Of a DNA stretch of 49,754 bases, positions 39,670 through 45,903 are shown piece after piece. The stretch's first letter is position 1, and the number at the start of each line of letters is the position of its first letter. Under the pieces are notes generated by a model. The model ran no database searches, was not told the DNA's origin, and worked only from the letters and a program-made list of their open reading frames with translations. The stretch is from positions 1 through 49,754 of IMG/VR virus record IMGVR_UViG_3300026455_000405, one strand, 5' to 3'. The position numbers and the translations under genes were made by a program. The DNA comes from a virus.

Positions 39670-40320
39670 ATGAACTATAAAACTTCCATAAGAAACTTTG
39701 ACAACAAAGATTGGGTTTGGCCCGAAAGAGATATCGTTGCATGGAGGTATCTAACTAGAGAAGATCATTATAATCTTCCTATAAATGTTTCTAATCTAGT
39801 AAAAAATCGCAATATAGTTGTACAGGCCGGAGGGCACTGTGGACTATATCCAAACAAATATGCTAGTTTGTTTAAAAAAGTCTATACATTCGAACCTCAC
39901 CCTGAAAACTTTTATTGTTTAGATCAAAACATACAACAAGATAACGTTGTTAAAAATAATCTTGCTCTAGGCGAAAAAGAGTCAATGATAAGCCTGGGTG
40001 AACCTCTTACTAAAAAGAAAAACAATACCGGCGGCTACACTGTTTCTGGAAAGGGTAATATAAAACTTATTTCTTTAGATAGTTTAGATATAGAGGGTTG
40101 TGATTTATTACATTTAGATCTAGAAGGATTCGAATGGTTTGCTCTTAAAGGTGCTGTAAACTTAATCAACAAGTATAGACCGTTGATTGTGTTAGAAACC
40201 AACGACTATTGTGAAATGCACGGGTATACAGTTGTTGAAATGGAACAATGGATAGTCAGCGAACTGAAATATAAAATTATTGATAAGTGGGAACACGATA
40301 CTGTTTATGCACCAGAATAA
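39670..40320 (+). CDS. FkbM-family methyltransferase
   Basis: 216 residues from ATG 39670, four bases after CTAAATA; the open frame upstream overlaps the divergent gene. NIVVQAGGHCGLYPNKYASLFKKVYTFEPHPENFYCLDQNI (~48-88) is the SAM-binding motif I and the acidic loop of FkbM enzymes. Then ISLDSLDIEGCDLLHLDLEGFEWFALKGAVNLINKYRPLIVLE (~136-178), with the D.EG.E..ALKGA motif. Probably O-methylates a glycan. It is divergent from the cytidylyltransferase-cupin gene with 39 bp between the start codons, so two TAAATA boxes face away from each other. Confidence 0.88.
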   Translation: MNYKTSIRNFDNKDWVWPERDIVAWRYLTREDHYNLPINVSNLVKNRNIVVQAGGHCGLYPNKYASLFKKVYTFEPHPENFYCLDQNIQQDNVVKNNLALGEKESMISLGEPLTKKKNNTGGYTVSGKGNIKLISLDSLDIEGCDLLHLDLEGFEWFALKGAVNLINKYRPLIVLETNDYCEMHGYTVVEMEQWIVSELKYKIIDKWEHDTVYAPE

Positions 40321-40981
40321 TATCATTTGGGTTACATCTATAAACCAAAAAATCTATAAACAATACGCACACGAATATCTCCCAACATGGAAAAACCTTC
40401 CTGGCAAAAAACTTTGTTTCTTAGATGAACCTATAGAAAACTTTTTATCTGATTTTGAAACACATCCTACAGATGTTTGTTTAAAAAATACTAAACAGCC
40501 AGAAAAATATTTTGAAGTATATGGAACTAAAAGAAAACCTATCAAATGGTATCTAAAGTCCAGAGTCACTTCTTACATGTTGGAAAATGTAACTGCTGAC
40601 TACCTCATTTGGTTAGACGCTGATGTAGAAGTCTTGCAACCTATGGATATAGAAAAGTTCTTACCTAGAACAGAACTACTATCGACGATTTATAAACCAG
40701 AAGGACTTGATTCTGGATTCGTTTGCTTTAATACCAAACATGCAGATTACAAACAGTTTGTTCGAGAATATTCAGATGCTTGGTATAATGACATGATACT
40801 AGAATCGAAACATCCCGGTGATGCTCATATACTAGAGATACTAAACAAAAAGTATCAGTACAGAAACTTATTCTTAGGAAAAGTTATTAAAGGAAAGGCT
40901 CATGTAGATTTTTACGATACAGAGGTAGAGCCATACTTACTGCACCATGTGGGTGTCACAAAAGAAAAAATCTCGGTCTAA
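40307..40981 (+). CDS. GT-A-type glycosyltransferase
   Basis: 224 residues from ATG 40307, overlapping the FkbM gene by 14 bp. NIIWVTSINQKIYKQYAHEYLPTWKNLPGKKLCFLDEP, then VTADYLIWLDADVEVLQPMDIEKFLP (~100-125, DxD) and GLDSGFVCFNTKHADYKQFV (~139-158), HPGDAHILEIL. Distant relative of the DAD-type enzymes at 34946 and 35707. It works presumably with the methyltransferase on the same glycan. It overlaps the convergent epimerase gene by 26 bp. Confidence 0.78.
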   Translation: MHQNNIIWVTSINQKIYKQYAHEYLPTWKNLPGKKLCFLDEPIENFLSDFETHPTDVCLKNTKQPEKYFEVYGTKRKPIKWYLKSRVTSYMLENVTADYLIWLDADVEVLQPMDIEKFLPRTELLSTIYKPEGLDSGFVCFNTKHADYKQFVREYSDAWYNDMILESKHPGDAHILEILNKKYQYRNLFLGKVIKGKAHVDFYDTEVEPYLLHHVGVTKEKISV

Positions 40982-41639
40982 AACCAAAACTATTCATAAT
41001 GTGCATATCTGCACAGGTACGTTTTCTTTCGTGTGGATTATATGTTCTAACTGGTAGTGTAGTACATATATCAGAGATCTTTATGGAAATGCCAGTACCT
41101 ATATCAACTGGTCCTGTAAAATCATTGTTTAATAAAATATTGACAGCTTCACAGACATCGTCAACGTGTACAAAGTCACGTTCATGATCCGTGACATACT
41201 CTAGTGTTCCATTTCTAAGTCTATCAAAAAACATATCTCGCCCAGTGTCTGCACCGTAGACGGTATGGAATCTCATCCAGCAAACATTATCGTGTGGAAT
41301 CTTTTCCATGACATGCTTAGTAGCAGCATAGGGATTCAAATGAGGTTCATATTGGCTGCTAGAGCTTGCAACTAAGACCCTCTTATTGCTGTAGTGCAGT
41401 AAAACTCGTCTAGTACCGTCTACATTTACTTTCCAGTACTCGTGTGGCGAGTCTAGACTAGCCCGAACGCCTGTTTTTGCAGCTAGATGAATAACTGCGT
41501 CACACTCAGGAAGATCACAAGTAAGGATGTCTTGGCCTTCTTTGATATCGAGGCCAATGACAGTATGTCCTTTTTGTTCTAAATAGGGCTTAAGATTACC
41601 GCCAACAAAGCCAAGATGCCCAGTTAATACTATTTTCAT
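40956..41639 (-). CDS. NAD-dependent epimerase/dehydratase (extended SDR)
   Basis: 227 residues, shorter than typical UDP-sugar epimerases (~310). GHLGFVGGNL (~7-16) is the NAD-binding GxxGxxG; DAVIHLAAKTGVRASLDSP (~48-66), SSSSQY (~92-97), and YAATK (~104-108) for the catalytic Y-x3-K. Also FHTVYGADTGRDMFFDRLRNG and RDFVHVDDVCEAV, the HVDD motif of sugar epimerases. It probably forms or interconverts a nucleotide sugar for the nearby transferases. The C-terminal substrate domain is truncated compared with the family. Overlaps the upstream gene (ATGA-like). Confidence 0.88.
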   Translation of the reverse strand: MKIVLTGHLGFVGGNLKPYLEQKGHTVIGLDIKEGQDILTCDLPECDAVIHLAAKTGVRASLDSPHEYWKVNVDGTRRVLLHYSNKRVLVASSSSQYEPHLNPYAATKHVMEKIPHDNVCWMRFHTVYGADTGRDMFFDRLRNGTLEYVTDHERDFVHVDDVCEAVNILLNNDFTGPVDIGTGISIKISDICTTLPVRTYNPHERKRTCADMHIMNSFGFRPRFFLL

Positions 41640-42091
41640 AGTGTTGCATCTTCAAGTCCAGCAGTACGTAGCTTCACGATGTTAGATATCTGCCACTGCT
41701 TGATATCTAAGGCTTTGATAACGCCCAGCCATTTGTTTCTTAGCAAGGCGAAATCATTGATGATTTTTTCAAAGTCAACGACATCAGACTCACCCTCTAC
41801 AAACTTTTCACAGTCTCTAGAGGATAGGCTGCGTTGATAGTTTTCAAGATATTTACGGAAATGCTGACTGCGTAAACGACGTAGTTCAATGTTTAGATAT
41901 TCTAAAATCGCTTCGATCTCTTGTAGTTGATTGAAACGATTTTCCACAATACCAGGCATATTAGCAGCAGCTCGTTCAAGGTTTCCCGCTATGCGAGCGT
42001 CAGTCTTTGCTGCCAATAACTCGGCTTCATAATATGCCACGGCGTCTGGAATATTAGAAATATCTTTTGAAACTCGATCGTACCAGTTCAT
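41636..42091 (-). CDS. Conserved helical protein near uvsX
   Basis: 151 residues, almost all helix with long charged coiled segments (AAANMPGIVENRFNQLQEIEAILEYLNIELRRLRSQHFRKYLENYQR...). I recall similar sequences just downstream of uvsX in T4-like phages of marine and soil bacteria, with no assigned activity. A recombination-accessory role is inferred from the position. Start overlaps the preceding stop by one base (TAATG). Confidence 0.72.
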   Translation of the reverse strand: MNWYDRVSKDISNIPDAVAYYEAELLAAKTDARIAGNLERAAANMPGIVENRFNQLQEIEAILEYLNIELRRLRSQHFRKYLENYQRSLSSRDCEKFVEGESDVVDFEKIINDFALLRNKWLGVIKALDIKQWQISNIVKLRTAGLEDATL

Positions 42092-42330
42092 TAATCCTCG
42101 TCTTCGTATCTATCGTAGTCGTCTTCTTCGTGATATTGTTCACCGTCAGTGGCATATTCGATAGCATCGTCGAGGTATGGGTCAATACCCATCAACCGAT
42201 CTAGAACGCTTTCTTTAATGCCATGATCGACTAGTGTACTAACAAAGTCTTCAGCTACGGTTTTTTTCTGCTTATCGGGAATGTGGTCAACAATGACGCT
42301 CCACAGATCGGCGATTAGGTCTTCCTTCAT
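42091..42330 (-). CDS. Small acidic protein downstream of uvsX
   Basis: 79 residues, MKEDLIADLWSVIVDHIPDKQKKTVAEDFVSTLVDHGIKESVLDRLMGIDPYLDDAIEYATDGEQYHEEDDYDRYEDED, N-terminal helices and a very acidic C-terminal tail, as in proteins that contact basic DNA-binding partners. Its first base overlaps the uvsX stop (TAATG), implying production with UvsX. Function unknown. Confidence 0.72.
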   Translation of the reverse strand: MKEDLIADLWSVIVDHIPDKQKKTVAEDFVSTLVDHGIKESVLDRLMGIDPYLDDAIEYATDGEQYHEEDDYDRYEDED

Positions 42331-43409
42331 TAACTGGCCTCCGTTTCAGGTTCAACTGTAGTAGTTATCTCTGAATCGGATTTTTCGCCATGTTTTGAAA
42401 TGTCTTCCATCATCCTATCTAGTCCATTGTTTTCGTTGCGTTCCCATGCCTTACGAAACTGTTTGATGATCTCACCATCAGCAGTTACATATACAAGACT
42501 ATTTCCTTCTTTCTTAAGCATCCCTTTAGCTTCAAACAAGTCGACCAGTCCACTATATGGATTCATACCTGTCTCATAAGGAATCTTTACTTGTACACTT
42601 TCAAAAGGCTTTGCATAACGAGTTTTCATGATCTTGCAGGCAGCACGGATACCACGTACTTCTGAGATCTTATTGCCATCGTCATCTTCTTTTAGTTTGA
42701 GTTTTTTCATAGCAACAACGATACTTGATGCATAGATAAAACCTTGGCCACCACTAATCTTATCGTCTGGATCAAACATATCTTGGCTTGCATAGGTATG
42801 GTTTGTAGCTACTAGGCCAATGTTTAGACTACCAAACATATTAACACAGTTTCGCACAAGTGCTGTCAATGCCTTGGGCTTACGACCCATATCACCTTTC
42901 AAATCACCTGCTTCGAACTGGTTAACATCCGTTGGAGTCAACAACATACCTAATGAGTCAAGCACAAAAAGTACCTTAGGACGACTGTCTTCAGGCATAG
43001 CTTTATATTCTGCAACAAACTCTGTGATAGTCTTTGCTACATCGTCGATCATAGCCATATTAAGTTTCAACAACTTTTCATCGCTAGTGTCGACACCTAG
43101 TGCCTTTAGCCAATCTTCGTCTAGAGCATTTTCTGTATCAACCAAGATAACATAAATGCCTTGTGCTTGTGCCGCTTTGATCAAGTTACCTGAACAGATA
43201 TATGATTTACCTGCTCCAGACTCGCCTGCAAATACTGTAACTTTGCCTAGCGGAACTCCTTTGTGGAAATCGCCACTGATTAGATAGTTTAATGCATAGT
43301 TACCTGTGCCAACCCAATCTGTAGGATCGTTAAAACCTATACTAAGACCTTCAATATTCTTTGTAATAGATTTTCTAAACTTGCTTATATCGAACGGTTT
43401 AGTTGCCAT
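42330..43409 (-). CDS. uvsX: UvsX RecA-like recombinase
   Basis: 359 residues. Walker A GESGAGKS at 62-69, the RecA-type glutamate nearby (VDTENALDEDW, ~92-102), Walker B VLFVLDSLGML (~148-158), the L2-like region NHTYASQDMFDPDDKISGGQGFIYASS (~206-232) and KTRYAKPFE. The acidic C-terminal tail is like T4 UvsX. Catalyses strand exchange in recombination-dependent replication. It is in one leftward operon with gp32 and two small downstream genes. A 63-residue gene separates it from gp32. Confidence 0.95.
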   Translation of the reverse strand: MATKPFDISKFRKSITKNIEGLSIGFNDPTDWVGTGNYALNYLISGDFHKGVPLGKVTVFAGESGAGKSYICSGNLIKAAQAQGIYVILVDTENALDEDWLKALGVDTSDEKLLKLNMAMIDDVAKTITEFVAEYKAMPEDSRPKVLFVLDSLGMLLTPTDVNQFEAGDLKGDMGRKPKALTALVRNCVNMFGSLNIGLVATNHTYASQDMFDPDDKISGGQGFIYASSIVVAMKKLKLKEDDDGNKISEVRGIRAACKIMKTRYAKPFESVQVKIPYETGMNPYSGLVDLFEAKGMLKKEGNSLVYVTADGEIIKQFRKAWERNENNGLDRMMEDISKHGEKSDSEITTTVEPETEAS

Positions 43410-43411
43410 AA

Positions 43412-43603
43412 TCAGTTATCCAAATCTTTAGTGTTCCACTCTTTAATGACTGAGATTAGTTCATCTTCAGTGTTACACATAGTCTTAGTGGTCTTCCAAT
43501 CTTCTTTCTTATCGCGACCGCCGATTTCGACCATCCAACCGTTGTCATAACGATTGAGCGTGATTGATTCATTTACTTTTGATAGTTTATCTAGTTTTGC
43601 CAT
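43412..43603 (-). CDS. Small protein between gp32 and uvsX
   Basis: 63 residues from ATG 43603 with ribosome binding site AGGGA; the longer frame reads through the hairpin at 43624-43650. MAKLDKLSKVNESITLNRYDNGWMVEIGGRDKKEDWKTTKTMCNTEDELISVIKEW: a beta-hairpin plus a helix, common in T4-like marine phages at this place. It might bind UvsX or gp32; function unknown. Confidence 0.72.
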   Translation of the reverse strand: MAKLDKLSKVNESITLNRYDNGWMVEIGGRDKKEDWKTTKTMCNTEDELISVIKEWNTKDLDN

Positions 43604-43623
43604 TTTATTTCCCTGTAATGAAG

Positions 43624-43650
43624 AGAGTGTGAGGAGGTACCTCACACTCT
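43624..43650 (-). other. Strong hairpin between gp32 and the next gene
   Basis: An 11-bp perfect stem AGAGTGTGAGG/CCTCACACTCT with a 5-base loop. No U-tract follows on the minus strand, so it is more likely an attenuator, RNase processing site or 3' stabiliser that sets the gp32:uvsX ratio than a full terminator. Confidence 0.7.
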
Positions 43651-43659
43651 ATATAAGTC

Positions 43660-44634
43660 TTACTGCTTTTGACGATTGCGAATCATGGCCAAGATATCTT
43701 GGGCACGACTATTACCATCACCATTTGATGCTGGTGCTTCTGCCTTTGGAGCAGGAGCTGCCTTTGCTACTGGTGCTGGTTCATCATCTGCATCATCTAC
43801 AGGTGCGCTGGCTGCAGGCTTGTTAGGATCGCCAGTGGCTGCTCCCATACCTGCTGGTTTGAAGTATTGACCCCAACGGTCCATATCATATGGCTCACCA
43901 TCGACAGATGCTTCAAACATTTCCTTCATTACCTTGAGCTCAACATCGGTTGGCTTCTTAGGTAGGAAGTCGGAAAGATTGAACAATCCATGTGCTTCGA
44001 TCGCTGCCGCTTCAACTTCAGTCAGTGAACGCTCACGACGGCTCCACTTTGATGTAGAGTAGTCTGCGAACCCACCTTTTGATGTCTTGGCGATACGGAA
44101 ATCTAGACCCTTGAGATAATCAGTTGGCAACTCATCCAACTCTGGATCCATCAAAGCACTACGGATGATTTGATAGATTTGAGGACCAATGATAAATCTA
44201 CGGATTGGATTTTCTGGTGTCTTTTCTTCTTTAAGAGGATCTTCGACAATAAACCCTTGGAAGATGTATGAACGCTTCTTCCAATACTTACGACCCATTT
44301 CCTCTAGGCTCTTGTCTTTGAACCAACCACGCACTTCGCTGAGAATCGGGCAAACAGAACCGTCATTGTACATTTCAACGCAGGGTACCTGCACCTGTAC
44401 TTGTTTGGAATCTGTTTCGCCTTTAACGCCAGCGAAAGGTAGTTTGATCATTGCACGTTCTACCCAGAAAAACGTGTTGTTGGGATTGCCATCTGGTAGG
44501 AAACGGATTACTGCTTCCTTTCCTTCTTGCATGTTCCAGTGTGGGTAAATGGCGTTGTCGCCGCCTGATGATTGTCCTGTGGACTTTGATTGTGCTTCTT
44601 GAAGTTTCGCACGGATTTCTGCTAGTGTAGCCAT
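43660..44634 (-). CDS. 32: Single-stranded DNA-binding protein, T4 gp32 family
   Basis: 324 residues. The basic N-terminus (MATLAEIRAKLQEAQSK) would serve cooperative binding. The OB-fold core has YPHWNMQEGKEAVIRFLPDGNPNNTFFWVE (~30-59), VQVPCVEMYNDGSVCPI (~83-99) and a zinc-like C/H region, then FQGFIVEDPL (~125-134). A Pro/Ala-rich linker leads to a tail ending AQDILAMIRNRQKQ. It coats single-stranded DNA and organises replication and recombination. Ribosome binding site GGAGG. The leader carries a sigma70 promoter, a CTAAATA box and an inverted repeat. Confidence 0.93.
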   Translation of the reverse strand: MATLAEIRAKLQEAQSKSTGQSSGGDNAIYPHWNMQEGKEAVIRFLPDGNPNNTFFWVERAMIKLPFAGVKGETDSKQVQVQVPCVEMYNDGSVCPILSEVRGWFKDKSLEEMGRKYWKKRSYIFQGFIVEDPLKEEKTPENPIRRFIIGPQIYQIIRSALMDPELDELPTDYLKGLDFRIAKTSKGGFADYSTSKWSRRERSLTEVEAAAIEAHGLFNLSDFLPKKPTDVELKVMKEMFEASVDGEPYDMDRWGQYFKPAGMGAATGDPNKPAASAPVDDADDEPAPVAKAAPAPKAEAPASNGDGNSRAQDILAMIRNRQKQ

Positions 44635-44674
44635 TTTAATATGCCTCCTATGTTTTGCCTTAAAATGTATGCCT

Positions 44675-44697
44675 TACGCATATTTGTATTATGCGTA
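44675..44697 (-). promoter_or_regulatory. Inverted repeat over the gp32 promoter start
   Basis: TACGCAT (44675-44681), 9-base gap, ATGCGTA (44691-44697), perfect arms spanning the -10 box and predicted start of gp32; possible operator or 5' leader hairpin. Confidence 0.65.
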
Positions 44698-44716
44698 CTT
44701 TATTTAGCAAGGTCAA
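44688..44716 (-). promoter_or_regulatory. gp32 promoter: sigma70 type with embedded late box
   Basis: TTGACC 44716-44711, 17-bp spacer, CATAAT 44693-44688. The spacer holds CTAAATA (44707-44701), the late-type box, so early and late promoters overlap. Confidence 0.72.
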
Positions 44717-44742
44717 TAGTTTTTTTAGATTTTTTCACCAAA

Positions 44743-45153
44743 CTATCCGTGTATTTGGTGATAGCGGATCATGGCTGCTGTACGAGCCAAGAACAGCCGC
44801 CAACGGATGTCTTCAGTGATGATACCTTCCGGATCATCGGGGGTAGATGGTGCCTTTGGTTTGCTAATATCTTCTCGACGATAACCGACAAATATATCTT
44901 CGTCTTGCACAAAAATATCATCATCGGGATCTTCTGCGACACTAAAGTGGGTCGCTCTGTGAGGATTTGACCTAAACAGCTTAGGTTTAGGTATCCTGGT
45001 CGATTTTGCAAGGACCGGATCTTTTTTGGTCGCAATCTTTGCTAGTGATGACGTAGATACGGGATTCGGATTCACGTTCCCAGTAAGTGTCGTACTTGCC
45101 TGGCTTGTCCCAATACCTATCATCATCGCAAGAGCGATTGTCAATCCTTTCAT
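44743..45153 (-). CDS. Exported hypothetical protein
   Basis: 136 residues with a signal peptide: MKGLTIALAMMIGIGTSQAS, cleavage likely after SQA. The mature protein is Lys/Pro/Asp-rich (STRIPKPKLFRSNPHRATHF..., AEDPDDDIFVQDEDIFVGY) and ends in a helix (RWRLFLARTAAMIRYHQIHG). Ribosome binding site GAGGACACGG. One of three consecutive exported proteins. Periplasmic location in a Gram-negative host is expected; function unknown. Confidence 0.65.
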   Translation of the reverse strand: MKGLTIALAMMIGIGTSQASTTLTGNVNPNPVSTSSLAKIATKKDPVLAKSTRIPKPKLFRSNPHRATHFSVAEDPDDDIFVQDEDIFVGYRREDISKPKAPSTPDDPEGIITEDIRWRLFLARTAAMIRYHQIHG

Positions 45154-45173
45154 TCCGTGTCCTCATTAACATA

Positions 45174-45473
45174 TTAGTTTGGAACTAGAACGTTTCTGTA
45201 ACAGTTACAGTTGCCGTCTAGAACACTCTCCCAATGATAACCATACGGTGGATTATATGTAGGCGGAGGAGTTACGTATACCACGCTCGGAGGCGGGCTT
45301 ACATATCTTGGCTGCGAAAGTGCATAACCTACAGCACCACCAATAACTAATGGTGCTACCCATCCATAGCCGCCACCGTGGTGATGACCACCTCGATGTC
45401 TCCAACCGTCTGCTTGTGCCTGTGAGCTAAAAGCAGTTAATGTTATCAATGTAGCGAATAAGAACTTTTTCAT
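45174..45473 (-). CDS. Exported glycine/histidine-rich protein
   Basis: 99 residues. Signal peptide MKKFLFATLITLTAFSSQAQA, then a metal-binding-like HRGGHHHGGGYG (~26-37), a hydrophobic glycine-zipper-like GWVAPLVIGGAVGYALSQ (~37-54), a proline-rich PPPSVVYVTPPPTYNPPYGYHWE and a C-terminal DGNCNCYRNV with paired cysteines. Such Gly-zipper plus proline-rich small envelope proteins occur in bacteria and some marine phages. Ribosome binding site AAGGAGAAC. It might sit in or alter the periplasm or outer membrane. Confidence 0.72.
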   Translation of the reverse strand: MKKFLFATLITLTAFSSQAQADGWRHRGGHHHGGGYGWVAPLVIGGAVGYALSQPRYVSPPPSVVYVTPPPTYNPPYGYHWESVLDGNCNCYRNVLVPN

Positions 45474-45535
45474 CTTTGTTCTCCTTCATATTAATATAAC
45501 GCCTTAGGCGTGATTTTAGTAGACAAAAAGTTTAC

Positions 45536-45564
45536 CAAAAAGAAAGGGCTCAGGTGAGCCCTTT
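45536..45564 (-). terminator. Intrinsic terminator (leftward)
   Basis: AAAGGGCTCA/TGAGCCCTTT 10-bp stem with a 2-base turn (arms 45564-45555 and 45552-45543), then TCTTTTT on the minus strand. Terminates the gene at 45582-45755. Confidence 0.9.
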
Positions 45565-45581
45565 GTTCGGTATTTAGCCGA

Positions 45582-45755
45582 TTACTTCTTTTCAGCTGGC
45601 TTGGCAGGTGCTGGAGCAGCCTTAGCATCTTTAGCAGCTGATGCTGCGGCCTTTGGAGCTTCTGCGGCTGCTTTCTTTTCATCTTTCTTCGGTGCATCTG
45701 CGGCAAATGCTGATACAGCAAATAGAGATGCGATTAAAGTTGCAACTAGTTTCAT
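45582..45755 (-). CDS. Exported Ala/Lys/Pro-rich small protein
   Basis: 57 residues. Signal peptide MKLVATLIASLFAVSAFAAD (cleavage after AFA), and a mature low-complexity part of A, K, P and E (APKKDEKKAAAEAPKAAASAAKDAKAAPAPAKPAEKK). Ribosome binding site AAAGGAAAAT. A leader hairpin CACAGA-TTTCC-TCTGTG (45779-45795) precedes it, and a strong terminator follows, so it is a self-contained unit. A periplasmic cationic peptide; role unknown. Confidence 0.7.
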   Translation of the reverse strand: MKLVATLIASLFAVSAFAADAPKKDEKKAAAEAPKAAASAAKDAKAAPAPAKPAEKK

Positions 45756-45854
45756 AGTATTTTCCTTTTTAAGGTTATCACAGATTTCCTCTGTGTATTA
45801 ATTTAACGCACTAGTATGACTCTAAGTTGACAAGATAGTTTAGATAAAGATAGC

Positions 45855-45880
45855 CAAAAAGAAAGGGCACCGAAGTGCCC
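45855..45880 (-). terminator. Intrinsic terminator (leftward) with UUCG loop
   Basis: GGGCAC-TTCG-GTGCCC (45880-45865 on the minus strand) followed by TTTCTTTTT. Terminates the 45904-47778 gene. Confidence 0.92.
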
Positions 45881-45903
45881 GATCTAACTGCTACGAACAA
45901 TCT

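Noticed and set aside
45571-45576. CTAAATA box on the minus strand after the exported Ala/Lys-rich gene
   Set aside because: Its predicted start lies at the foot of the intrinsic terminator at 45536-45564, so it would make no useful transcript; treated as chance or a decayed site.
45601-45801. Ala-rich plus-strand open frame
   Set aside because: It is the mirror of the Ala/Lys/Pro codons of the exported protein at 45582-45755, which has a signal peptide, ribosome binding site and terminator.
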